In this document: positions 1 to 9,384 of the stretch, one piece after another
How the letters are laid out: each line of letters opens with the position of its first letter
How positions within the stretch are numbered: position 1 is the first letter of the stretch
Assembly: GCA_905250885.1 (NCBI GenBank)
Contig: CAJNOQ010003348.1
Coordinates: forward strand, 1 to 20,553
DNA from: Didymodactylos carnosus
Lineage: Eukaryota; Rotifera; Eurotatoria; Philodinida; Philodinidae
Direction: 5' to 3'
Length of the DNA: 20,553 nt
Program-made: the position numbers and the translations under genes
Notes under the pieces: generated by a model
The model's input: only the letters and a program-made list of their open reading frames with translations
Database searches by the model: none
Told to the model about the DNA's origin: nothing

Positions 1-1405
1 AAATCAGTTACCTCCTTTCTATGAAAATACGCCATCTTTGCTGCAAATTTTTAAGCGAAGTGAATTTTCATAGTTTACCACCAGATTTCACACAATTCTC
101 TGTTGAAAACAGAATGTAAAGCAAATTTTTAAAGTGAAAAGCCGTTTTGCTCGACGCACAAATTACTAAAAACCAGCGTTTCAGAACGGTCGTAGCAGAA
201 TTTTATCAAACTGAATAACAGTTTATTCAGCGCTTTTCTCAACTAAATTTCTTTTAATTTTTATGATACACATGAGGAAAAAAATCAGGATACAATCAAT
301 CATCATTTGGTTATGATTAAGATACTTTGACATAAAACTTATCAGCATGAATGCTGTTAAGTTATCTTAGATTTTTGATTAGTGTGATTCTTTCGTTCTG
401 TATTCTTTCGCAAATAAAATACTCTGTACAATACCAGAAGAATGGTGAACTTTTGATTATGTTTTCTTGCTAATATGTACCTGAATCTAATTACTTGGTT
501 CCTTTCTCCCTAGATTGGTTCAGAAGTTCAGTATTTAACGATTTGAAACTTGAGCGACATCTTTTAATACTAAAACTTTCAAATTTACATTTAGTCTAAA
601 AAAAATAATTGTTATTAAACTTAACAAGTAGTTTTAAAAAAAGGAACATGAACCGTAAAAATATTTTTGTTAAAAGATGAAGGTTGTGTAATACTCTAAT
701 GACTACGCATTTGTTTTCCTCTTCTAATTCGATCGATTTGACTAATAGAATCGTGTAGTAATATCATATATTAATGTATCATCTATCGGTATTTTTGAAT
801 AAACAAAAAGTAGAAATAAACTCGATTTTAAATAAATTAGTTGGTTTGAAAAGTTCTTTTATTGCTTAATGAACATAAAAATTGCTTTGGAAACTATGCT
901 AGTAGTTTTATACTCGATAGTTTCTAAATTATTATCTACTGCTTCGAACCTATTCCGAAGCACCTACCTTCGAATTATTTATAAAGACTGCTGTTTCCCT
1001 CGAATGTGATCGCCACGTACCGTCTGAGTGGATGAGTTTAATTAGTAGTTTTTTGCTTTTTCACATATAAAAGTGATAATTAGTGAGCAACTGAGTGGTA
1101 TATATAATACTGTTTAAAGATAATCACCAGAATTTAGTAGCAATGAGATAACACCTTAGCGTAAGAGAAAAGATCGTTCCCTTTTTTCATTTGGTGTATG
1201 GATTAACGAAGAAATTATGTTTCTCGCGGCTCTATCACACAGTGAGTAGTGGACGACATATAGATAAAAACATAGCTATAATATAGAGTTAAAAAGCACA
1301 AGGTATAAGTCAGTAGGTGATTGGTAAATTTTAGCGAAAACATTTTCCTTCAAGAGATTTAAGAATTTTCAAATAGCCGATATTTGTTATTTTTTGTGTT
1401 CTTTT
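1..1405. other. Noncoding region upstream of RPS6
   Basis: No coding region is recognisable here: all frames are broken and no family motif is seen. The sequence is strongly AT-rich. It holds promoter-like words (TATAAAAG at 1066-1073, and an AT-rich TATATATAATA around 1098-1108) and a small cluster of TTCGAA/TTCCGAA words at 943-974. It probably contains the RPS6 promoter and 5' leader, but no transcription start can be fixed from sequence alone. Confidence 0.6.
1066..1073 (+). promoter_or_regulatory. Possible TATA box for RPS6
   Basis: TATAAAAG matches the metazoan TATA consensus about 350 nt upstream of the RPS6 start codon. It would be the true promoter only if the 5' leader is long or contains an intron, which the splice acceptor at 1406-1407 would allow. 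In DNA this AT-rich such words arise often by chance, so confidence is low. Confidence 0.25.
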
Positions 1406-1407
1406 AG
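1406..1407 (+). other. 3' splice acceptor in RPS6 5' leader
   Basis: A T-rich tract followed by TTTTAG ends at 1407, 16 nt before the RPS6 ATG. It looks like a normal 3' splice site. It may close a cis intron in the 5' untranslated leader (GTAAGAG at 1161-1167 is a possible donor) or be a spliced-leader trans-splicing acceptor, as known in several invertebrate groups including bdelloid rotifers. The sequence cannot separate the two. Confidence 0.5.
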
Positions 1408-1423
1408 ATAGATAATCGGCAGC

Positions 1424-2149
1424 ATGAAATTGAATATTGCCTATCCAGTTACCGGCTGTCAAAAGCTGATTGATATTGATGATGATCGTAAACTTCGTCC
1501 GTTTATGGAAAAACGAATTGCACAAGAAGTTGATGCAAGTTGTTTGGGTAATGAATGGAACGGTTATGTTTTACGTATAACTGGCGGTAATGATAAACAA
1601 GGTTTTCCAATGATGCAGGGTGTCCTAACTAATCAACGAGTTCGACTGTTGTTGGATAAACGCCATAAATGTTATCGTCCAAGTCGTAGTGGTGAACGTC
1701 GTCGAAAATCAGTACGTGGTTGTATTGTTGATGCAAATTTATCGGTTTTGGCATGTGTTATAACAAAACGTGGTGAACAAGATATTGATGGTTTAACAAA
1801 TAAAACCATTCCACGTCGTCTTGGGCCAAAACGTGCTAATCATATTCGAAAATTATTCAATTTAAGTAAAGATGATGATGTTCGAAAATATGTTGTTAGA
1901 CGACCATTAACAAAAGAAGGAAAAAAACCACGACAAAAAGCACCAAAAATTCAGCGTCTCATTACACCAAGACGTTTACAACGTAAAAGACACTTGTTGT
2001 CAATGAAGAAAAGACGTGCTGAAAAACAACGTGTATTACAAAATGAATATGCAAAATTAGTACAACAATATATGAAGGAAAAACGTGAAAGAAAACGTAG
2101 TGAATCAAAACGACGATCGTCAACAAGAGAATCAACATCGAAAGCCTAA
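1424..2149 (+). CDS. RPS6: 40S ribosomal protein S6 (eS6)
   Basis: This encodes ribosomal protein eS6 of the cytosolic small subunit, the classic phosphorylation target of S6 kinase. It is 241 aa against about 249 in vertebrates. It starts with [15 protein letters not shown] and carries the family signature blocks [63 protein letters not shown] and KAPKIQRL. The last third is a very basic helical tail, and RRSS at residues 230-233 sits where S6-kinase sites lie in animals. The start is fixed by the conserved N-terminus and by an in-frame TAG at 1409-1411. The whole coding region is one uninterrupted exon, unlike the other three genes here, which have many introns. There is no frameshift or missing block, so it looks functional. 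An intronless gene could descend from a retrocopy, but no poly-A tract or target duplication is evident. Confidence 0.98.
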   Translation: MKLNIAYPVTGCQKLIDIDDDRKLRPFMEKRIAQEVDASCLGNEWNGYVLRITGGNDKQGFPMMQGVLTNQRVRLLLDKRHKCYRPSRSGERRRKSVRGCIVDANLSVLACVITKRGEQDIDGLTNKTIPRRLGPKRANHIRKLFNLSKDDDVRKYVVRRPLTKEGKKPRQKAPKIQRLITPRRLQRKRHLLSMKKRRAEKQRVLQNEYAKLVQQYMKEKRERKRSESKRRSSTRESTSKA

Positions 2150-2285
2150 ATAAGCAAAAATTAAAAAGAGAGAAAAATCAAGACAACACCAAAAAAGTCA
2201 ACAATATCACTGTTAACGTTTTCTTTGTTGCTGATGTACTACTAAAACCGTTGTTATTCACTGTTGTTTTCGGAGAAGTATAAAA

Positions 2286-2291
2286 AATAAA
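2286..2291 (+). terminator. Candidate poly(A) signal of RPS6
   Basis: AATAAA lies 137 nt after the RPS6 stop codon and is the first perfect copy downstream. A second copy lies near 2577-2582. Position and hexamer suit a short 3' UTR, but the cleavage site cannot be seen. Confidence 0.45.
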
Positions 2292-2299
2292 TAGCAATT

Positions 2300-3575
2300 G
2301 TGCTTCAAATCTACATGGTTGTATGAAAGAATTCGGTAATATGCTTGTAACCTTCAAGTGCAGAAAATATGTCGTTTTTTTGCTAAATACTTCGTGATAG
2401 AGATATAGTTTACAAAAGTTGTTACAAAACATCTATGAGATAGCTCAGAAAGAAAGGAAACGTGCTTGTTTTTATTTTAATCAAACTTTTTATCAAAATT
2501 AACGGTTTGCCGTTCCGTCAAATTTAAGCGGCTCCCGAGCGGAAGTGTACTCTAGATTTTGGCTAATGTTGAAAAAAAATAAAACCTGGAAGTGTTTAGA
2601 AATACAATGCGTAGCAGTTTCAACACGTTAAAATTTAAACGAAGTTGCACAAAAACGTATTCTTTTATTTGTAGATATATGCATATGTCTATTTTTTTGT
2701 TCTAATTATTCATCTCATTTGGTAAGAATATTTTTCTCGTAGCGCTAAACACATGTTGGTACGCCCTATTTTTGTTATAGCGGTTTTGTTGCTGTGATAA
2801 TTAAAATTGTTATTAGCAGAAATCGGCACAGTTTTCAAGCTAGTAAGTAGATTCCACATGTTCTATGCTCTCTTTCTAATTTACTACTTATATACTATTG
2901 TTCGAGTTTAATAAAACTACAATTTATCTGGTTTGGCGTATATACACGCAGTAATGAACGTTTTTTTGTTATGTTCGAGCATTGAGAAGAAGATACGGCT
3001 TTGATAAGCTGTATGTGAAACATTAAATTCATACCCTAAAAGCCTGATATATTGCGTGTACAAAATTTATTCGCTTTGCTAAAGTTGCTTAATTACACCA
3101 GTCCGCGTACTATTCGCCTTTAGATTTAGAAAATATTCGCGCTTATATGAAACCTATTTGATCTCTTTGTTGCATTCAAACAAGTTCTAGCTTTCTTGTA
3201 ATGTCCATGTGCTCTTTTACAAAAACAAAAATTCATTCATTCATTCATTCTTTGAATAAATAAAATATGAAATATTTAGCAATGATCCATTTATAGAAAG
3301 AATTTCTCACACGACAACGAGTGAGCAGATGACTTCTCCTTAAATAACAAAGGAATGCATAATCTTTTTTGTCCTACAGGTACACTTTATAAAGTAATGC
3401 TTAATTTTTTATAAATATATTCAAATTATGTTGCTACAGTTTTTGAGATTTTCTTATTCGTGTTATGAAGCCTTATATAAGTTTTCTACAGAATAAATAA
3501 CCGCTACTTTATAGTCCATTTTACTGCGAAAAAAGAGAAGATTGTGCTCTGGTACCGTTAGAATGAACTATTAAG
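2300..3575. other. Intergenic spacer between RPS6 and TXNDC11-like gene
   Basis: No coding region, tRNA or rRNA is recognisable. The stretch is AT-rich with T-runs and one short microsatellite at 3231-3250. The promoter and 5' leader of the TXNDC11-like gene should lie in its right part or just beyond. A short reading frame at 2753 (MLVRPIFVIAVLLL then stop) looks like a signal anchor but has only a weak donor (GTGATA), so it was not used as an exon. Confidence 0.5.
3231..3250. repeat. (ATTC)5 microsatellite
   Basis: Five perfect tandem copies of ATTC. It lies in noncoding sequence and is likely a simple slippage repeat without function. Confidence 0.9.
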
Positions 3576-3712
3576 TTGATGATTTTTTCATCTTCTTTGC
3601 AGTTTATTAGAATTTTTAGCTTTACTCTTTTTTTTAAAGTATTCGTTTTTCTCACTGCGTCCATGTTATTTTTTGAAATATGTTTAAGTGGGGAAAAAAT
3701 ATTTATTTGCCA
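3576..3712 (+). other. Possible first exon of the TXNDC11-like gene
   Basis: An open stretch of 45 codons starts MMIFSSSLQFIRIF and is very hydrophobic, as expected for the N-terminal membrane anchor of TXNDC11. A possible donor CA|GTATTT at 3713 would leave two bases, exactly the phase needed to join the exon beginning at 4017, through a 304-nt intron. Against it: T-rich DNA produces such hydrophobic frames by chance, the donor is mediocre and no sequence similarity is claimed. This is a proposal only. Confidence 0.25.
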
Positions 3713-4016
3713 GTATTTTTATGCATTAAACTTTTTTTTTAGCATTGAAATTTTGATATGAGAAACAAACTATCGATTATTAATCTGTTTTGTTTTGGTT
3801 TGACACTGTTTTGAATAAAAATATTTATTAGTAAACAACAAACAAAATTAATGTCAATGATATAAATTATTCTGACAATGTTCTATTCTAATTGGTTCTT
3901 ATTCATCTGTATATTCATTACTCAAAAATGTTGTTCTTTTCGGTATAATCTGATTAGTGTGTTTTACCTGAAATTTTCGAAATAATCAATTATAATGTAT
4001 TTTGTTTTGTTGACAG

Positions 4017-7000
4017 ATTCTTTTCATCTGATGGCGTCTATAAAGAACCCCGTCGATTTTTTACATCATCATCATCAAATGGAGTTATTGACGATTATTT
4101 TAATGGTAGTCTCGCACACTTGTCAGCAACTATTGCACAATATCCATTCGTATTTGTCATGTATTATGCAGGTAATTCGAGTTTTCTTTTTTTGAATAAA
4201 ATTTGTACTTCATCAATGAAAAGTTCTTTTTATACAAACAAGACAGTAGAATTGCAAAACAGCTGTTGTTGTGATTTCCTTTTTCAGATCATTGTGGTAT
4301 TAGTCGTCGTATGCGAGAACCATATGAAAAAGCGGCATATTATTACTATGAACAAATTCAAATGAATGCAAATACTACAGTGGACACATTTCATGTTAGT
4401 AATGTGATTGCGAATTATTCGATTAATTTAAATTAGCTTATCTTTCATTTTAGGTAAAATTTATATCAATCAATTGTTTTATTCATGTTGGTCAATGTCG
4501 TCAAACTTATAAACTAGATTACTTTCCATATATGATGCTTTACGTAAAAAATTCACGTGGCTACCAATACTTTGGACCACCAATATTCTCAAATTTGATT
4601 CAGTTTATTGATAATATACGTTATCCAATCACTCGTTTAGACAATGTTGAAAAATTTTTAGATTTTTGTGTTCAATATGAAGTGAGTTAGTTTTGTTCGT
4701 TATATATTGATCATTTGATTTAATTTCTATTCTAGACTGTCGTACTGGGATATTTTGATTTTCAAAACAAAGCTCATCGACGTTATAACTCATTATTTAC
4801 TGAAACAGCTCTAAAATATCTTGAATATAGTATGTGATATGAGTAGTTAAGGTGTGATTCATGATGATATTGACGAGTTTTCATCTAGAATAGATAATGA
4901 AAATGCAGTTCGGTTTGGTATCATCTTAAACCAGTCAATAATAGAAAATTTAATAGCATTATATTCAAATAATAATCGGTCAATGTTTCAGTCCCCAAAA
5001 ATTCTATTGCATAGTTTACGTTCACCACCAGAAGTAATACATAATTTCTTTCTTGAATTTTTCAAATTTATTCTTAATTTTCTTTTAAGATTTATCTTAA
5101 TACTACAGGCAATTTAACTGTAGATAATTTGTTCAATTGGATTCATGAGAGACAAGTACAAATTACTTTTGTCCAACTTACTTTTATTTTGATTACGTGA
5201 ATTTCTATTCTATTTTGCTAGAATAGAATGATCAAATGGTTAATACCGAATAATCGATACTACTCGAAGAGTGTATCAAGTGATGAATCGACAATTTATG
5301 ATCAATTATTGTCCTATGACAATGTGCTATTGTTTTTGACTCCAACGTATCCATTAAATAAAGTTCAATTGGATGAAATTAAGGTTCGTTTACAGTTAAT
5401 AGATTACAGTTAATTAGATTCTAACATTATCCGACTCAACTGTTAGAAAGAACTCAGTCGTCAAAACTGTTTTTGAAATAACTAATTACGAATCAATGTA
5501 AATTGTAACACACTAAAATGTGCTGATCTATGAGGTATTGAACTGTCAAGATTTCTAGAAGCTATTTTAAAATGATCAAAATTTATAGTCATCTGATCAA
5601 GGATAAATGTCTGACATTTTCTGATACGCTACAAAAATGATAATTTGATTGTTTGATATTCCAGCTTCGTCAATTATCTTTACATTTAACAAATTGTAAC
5701 CAGAATGATAATGTGAACGATCATCTTTGGATAAATCATCTAAAATATCTGTATAAAAAAACTAGTAACAAATATCATTTTCAACAAGGTCAATGTACAA
5801 AAATGCTATCAAATCCGTTATTAACATGCTGTAAACACTTAGTTTTACACTCGTCAACAAATGAACTTTATCATTTATGTTTGTCAATTAATAATAATAA
5901 ACGTCGGCCTAATTTAACTCATTTATTTGATTCTAATCAACGATACCAAACGAATCATTGTCAACAATTTTTATTTAATGAAACAACTCAAAGTCTATGT
6001 TTAAATGAATATTGTCGATACTGGTTCAATAATTATACATCATTAAAACAATTGACAACGAGTGTATCAACTACAAATCTTCTATTTAAAAAGAAACAGT
6101 GTCGAATTATGAAGAAAGATCAAAATATTTTAATTGACGATGAAAATGAAATCAAGAATGAGGGTGCATTATGCAAGTTAAATGTAACGTGGTCATTTAA
6201 TTTAATTAATAGTAAACAATATCCTCAATTTGGAAAAATATTGGGTATAAACAGTACACGATCAATAGTTGTTATACAAAACAAAGTATGTTTCAGTTTT
6301 ACTCAACTTTCTTGTCTTTAAGTCTTGTAGACTAGTATATTCGATAGAAGTAGAAAATTGACAAACATATCCAGAGTTGCCAGATAGTCCGCATTTTACC
6401 GACAAATTCCGCTTTCTGTCGTTTTTCCGCTAAGTGTACGTTGTCCACAATTTGTCCGCTTTTCATGGATTTGTTTTTTTTCTGCAATGAAGATTTTTAC
6501 ATTTTCTCATAAAAAATTTACTGAATGATCCGTCAAAACAATGCTTTTGCAACTTTTATAAAACAGATTCGCACTGTTTTAGGAACTAAATCAGATATTT
6601 GCCTCGGAAGTGAGCGGTAACAGAAAAACATTAGCTTATTTCAAGTGCTGCTGAAAGGGGGTGTGAAAAATAGTGAAATACTAAATCATCAAGGAAGCCA
6701 ACACAGCCAGAAAACCTTAATCATTAAGTGCTACTGTCGTAGGCGAAAAAATTTTGAATTAAATTTTATTCTGCCATACATAACTCTTGAAATTTATGAC
6801 GACTGATCAGAAACCGCATCCACAAAAAGCCAATATCAGTTCAAATTGAGATTTAAATGACGTTTTGTACTTCCTTTGTGTTTCTTAAGTGGAACCGCTA
6901 TAAAGCGGTAGAACATTTTTTTTAATATCCCTTTGCGTTTGGCGAAAAATGAACTAATATTGTAAAAAATGCATTTCCGCTTTTTTCTCGCATTTTGGAA

Positions 7001-8286
7001 AAAAAATCCGCTGTTCTGTCCTAAGCATCTGACAATTCTGAGCATATCCTCAATGAATAGTTGTGTGGAAAAGAAATGGATGAACACTTGTCGAATTCAA
7101 ATTGAACGATAGAAATGTTATAACTTTATGTTTTTTATTTCAGAACGAACAGCATTATGTTTTGAACGATAGTTCTATTCGATCTGAAAATATCTGTATG
7201 TAAGTTTTTTCCAATTTTTCTTTCATTTATTTGATTGAATAAACTATTTTACTAATCTATTGAAATTTTTGATGTTTAAATTACAGATCGTTTTATAATG
7301 GACATTAATCTCAATCTTCTCTCAAGACAATTAGCAACTAGCTTAATGAATAAAAATACAAATGAATTTTCATTGAATAATGAAAATACAAATATCAACT
7401 CAAAACAGACATATTCTATTATTGAATTAACAACAAAAAATTTTGAGACAATTGTCTTGAATCCTGAAATGGTAAAAATAATTTATTTAACATACCGGTA
7501 CATTTGTACCACCAAAAGAGAAACAGATAGTCAATATATATACTAAAAGAAGTTTGATGTGTGAACTTAATTACACATTTTCTGTAAATTCTAGAATAAA
7601 TAAAACATTGTACTTCTTTTATTTAGCACGTATTAGTTGTTTATTATACAAACTGGTGTGGATTTTGTCGTCAAATTTGGTCACATATTTATCGAGCAAT
7701 GCAATTCTTTAATCAAATGAATAGTTTATTATTTACTAGGCAAGTTGTACACATACAAATATGAATTAGTTTATTGTTGTTTTATTTTTAGAATACAAGC
7801 TGATCAACATGATCTTTCGTGGCATCTGACAGTGTCTCATTATCCAACTATTATACTATTTCCAGCTAAAAGGTAGTTGAATACTATTAATGATAATAAC
7901 TTGTTTAAAATGTTATTATGTCAAATGACATATTGCTGTGATAATAACTATAGTAAAAATTTCTAGAAAACTGTTCTGTTATTTATTTTAGAAAGTCAGA
8001 TTCCATTGTATATCCATCTAATGAAGTAATCAATGGATCAAATTTGATTCATTTTATTTTTAATGAACTTTTCATTAAACATTCACAACATTCCGTACAT
8101 GAATTTTTACAATATTTTTATTTGAAAAAACAACAACAATCTCTTAGTATTAATTTAACTAAACCAGTTTATTGTAGAAATAATGTAACTAGAAATAGAT
8201 ACACGAAGGATAATTTTTGTTCTAGTTCGTCATCTCATATGTTGTATATGTTTTCAAATTTAGTTAAGAGTTTTGATCAAAAGTAG
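4017..8286 (+). CDS. TXNDC11: TXNDC11-like ER thioredoxin-domain protein (5' end unresolved)
   Basis: Homologue of thioredoxin domain-containing protein 11, an ER-membrane protein that in mammals partners EDEM mannosidases in ER-associated degradation and also binds DUOX. Exons: 4017-4171, 4288-4394, 4454-4681, 4736-4829, 4909-5033, 5090-5155, 5222-5383, 5665-6285, 7144-7195, 7287-7471, 7627-7739, 7792-7872, 7992-8286; all junctions keep frame and give 760 aa plus a missing N-terminus. The first thioredoxin fold has YYADHCGISRRM where an active site would be, so it is monothiol, followed by FISINCFIHVGQCRQ and FPYMMLYVK. Then comes VRFG-like and NLFNWI blocks, a large cysteine-rich exon (5665-6285), and the last thioredoxin fold with NWCGFCRQIW (exon 7627-7739), DLSWHLTVSHYPTIILFP and a C-terminal helix. 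The protein ends about 75 residues after this fold, without the long coiled-coil tail of the vertebrate protein and without a KDEL-type signal. The exon at 4909 has a weak acceptor; see findings. The first coding exon is missing because 4017 begins with an acceptor at phase 2 and no in-frame ATG precedes it. Confidence 0.88.
6364..6371. repeat. Left copy of 8-bp target site duplication
   Basis: AACATATC directly precedes the CAGAGTTG end of the intronic element and matches AGCATATC after the other end at 7 of 8 positions. Eight-base duplications are typical of hAT transposition. Confidence 0.6.
6372..7040. mobile_element. hAT-like non-autonomous DNA element in TXNDC11 intron
   Basis: A 669-bp segment inside the 858-nt intron 6286-7143. 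Its left end reads CAGAGTTGCCAGAT and its right end, on the opposite strand, CAGAATTGTCAGAT: 12 of 14 positions agree, in inverted orientation. Both start with CAGA, as many hAT-superfamily ends do. It is flanked by 8-bp repeats with one mismatch (6364-6371 and 7041-7048). Subterminal regions carry repeated TCCGC words (about four near the left end, two as TCCGC near the right end) and there is an internal hairpin ACCGCT-ATAA-AGCGGT at 6894-6909. No transposase is recognisable, so it would be a MITE-like, non-autonomous copy. Removing it leaves an intron of about 180 nt, normal for this gene. Ends with two mismatches and a TSD with one mismatch suggest an old insertion. The family name is inferred. 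Confidence 0.65.
7041..7048. repeat. Right copy of 8-bp target site duplication
   Basis: AGCATATC follows the right terminal inverted repeat of the intronic element and pairs with AACATATC at 6364-6371, one mismatch. Confidence 0.6.
7740..7791 (+). other. GC-AG intron in the TXNDC11-like gene
   Basis: The exon encoding NWCGFC ends at 7739 with ...ACTAG followed by GCAAGT, the usual context of a GC donor (AG|GCAAGT); the intron is 52 nt and ends TTTTTAG. Joining 7739 to 7792 restores an arginine codon and the frame reading RIQADQHDLSWHL, which matches the family. The only nearby GT (7744) would put the frame into a stop (ACA AGC TGA). GC-AG introns are a known minor class spliced by the major spliceosome. 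Confidence 0.85.
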
Positions 8287-8431
8287 CAATACAGTTTTTT
8301 CTTTATAATATTTTTTTTCTTTGCTTTTTTTTATTGCTATATAAAAACAACAGAAGGCATGACATTTTCTTTCAGTTTTACTAGTCAAATGTTTTTATTT
8401 TTTTGGGTTTATTGTTATTTTTCCTGCTAAA

Positions 8432-8437
8432 AATAAA
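8432..8437 (+). terminator. Candidate poly(A) signal of TXNDC11-like gene
   Basis: AATAAA 146 nt after the stop codon, followed by a T/G-containing stretch. Good position for a short 3' UTR; no other perfect copy lies between the stop and this one. Confidence 0.5.
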
Positions 8438-9046
8438 TTATTTAGTTGAATGCGGTTTTCTTTTAATTTCTATCGTATGAACGATAGACGATCGTATCTC
8501 TTTGAAAACATTGTTTTTATATGTTACAGTTTTCTTTGAAGTTGAATCAAGCATATAGTTGTATTGTATGTTTAAGAAAGGACAAAATTCAAATTTAAAC
8601 TTAGAGATAAGTAAGTTGAATATGAATTTGTATGTACAAACTTTTACGAACCCTCTTATTAACGGAAAAAATCATTTATTTTTTATTAATGCTTATTAGT
8701 TTAAGTTCATATTAATTAAAGTTATCTTAAAGGAAAATTCCACATTGATCTAGGCTAACTGAGCATCTTCTGCAGAACATAGATTTTAGTTCAATAATGA
8801 AAATTGAATATATTTGAATTTTTCAAGCTTTGAGTTAACTGTGTGTAATACTTGGAAAACATTTCGATACGTGATAGTGGGTGGCACGACGGCATTTGGC
8901 TATCATAAATCATATACTACTAATAATACTAGTGACAAGTCCATCTGGTACCTTTTCTCTCAATTCTTAAACGGGCATAAGTGTCCGCATGCAGTTTTGC
9001 CAATGCTAACTTAACTTAAATTTTAAGTAATAAAAAAGAAGTGATT

Positions 9047-9269
9047 TTTTGGATTTTGTAGATGTTATGGTGGTGATCGACGATTTAGACTTTTAGGATC
9101 TTCTAACTATCCTATAACATCCATTGCCGTTGCTCAACTTGAACTTCTTGTATGGTGACTCACTCTCATACTGCCGTCCCCACCCCCTCCTGCTAGTCCG
9201 ACTTTTTCTAGAAGAAAGTCTAAAAGTCTAAATTGCCGTTCACCACCATAACATCTACAAAATCCAAAA
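9047..9269. repeat. Foldback element, 50-bp arms
   Basis: Arms 9047-9096 and 9220-9269 are reverse complements at 47 of 50 positions and enclose a 123-bp centre that is richer in C than its surroundings. The similarity continues weakly outward (GAAG...GTGAT words on both sides), so the true element may reach about 9037-9291. No coding capacity is seen. This could be a MITE, a foldback transposon remnant or a locus giving double-stranded RNA. No clear target duplication was found. Confidence 0.8.
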
Positions 9270-9295
9270 TTAACACCATCACACCTTCTTCGTAA

Positions 9296-9312
9296 AGTAG
9301 TAGTAGTAGTAG
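9296..9312. repeat. (AGT)n trinucleotide run
   Basis: Five perfect AGT units plus two bases, lying between the two large hairpins. A simple microsatellite. Confidence 0.9.
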
Positions 9313-9318
9313 ATATAA

Positions 9319-9384
9319 CGTTCTACATATTTTTACCTGTATTAGTCATCATCGAGAGAAACACAGGTAAAAATATGTAGAACG
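9319..9384. repeat. Perfect 22-bp inverted repeat (hairpin)
   Basis: Arms 9319-9340 and 9363-9384 are perfectly complementary, separated by a 22-nt loop. The total of 66 nt has the size of an animal microRNA precursor, but perfect pairing is more usual for young inverted duplications or transposon ends. It lies only 50 bp from the larger foldback, so both may be parts of one repeat unit. Confidence 0.85.

Noticed and set aside
2500-2560. GC-rich patch GCGGCTCCCGAGCGG, possible structured RNA
   Set aside because: Only a short imperfect stem can form and nothing else supports an RNA gene.
3995-4195. Plus-strand frame beginning MYFVLLTDSFHLM
   Set aside because: It is out of frame with the conserved DYFNGSLAHLSATIAQYPFVFVMYYA region (4090-4170), which is the real exon.
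4830-4851. A 22-nt GT-AG mini-intron in the TXNDC11-like gene
   Set aside because: It keeps frame, but the 79-nt alternative to 4908 gives a protein that fits the family block without a 19-residue insertion and is normal in size. Kept only as an alternative in the findings.
6836-7087. Minus-strand frame of 83 codons in the TXNDC11 intron
   Set aside because: It matches no family I know, is lysine/phenylalanine-rich as expected from AT-rich DNA and crosses the right end of the hAT-like element.
7196-7201. Use of the stronger-looking donor GTAAGT at 7200 for the exon starting 7144
   Set aside because: It would shift the frame and reach a stop soon after the next acceptor (CAT TAA). GTATGT at 7196 restores the frame into RFIMDINLNLLSRQL.
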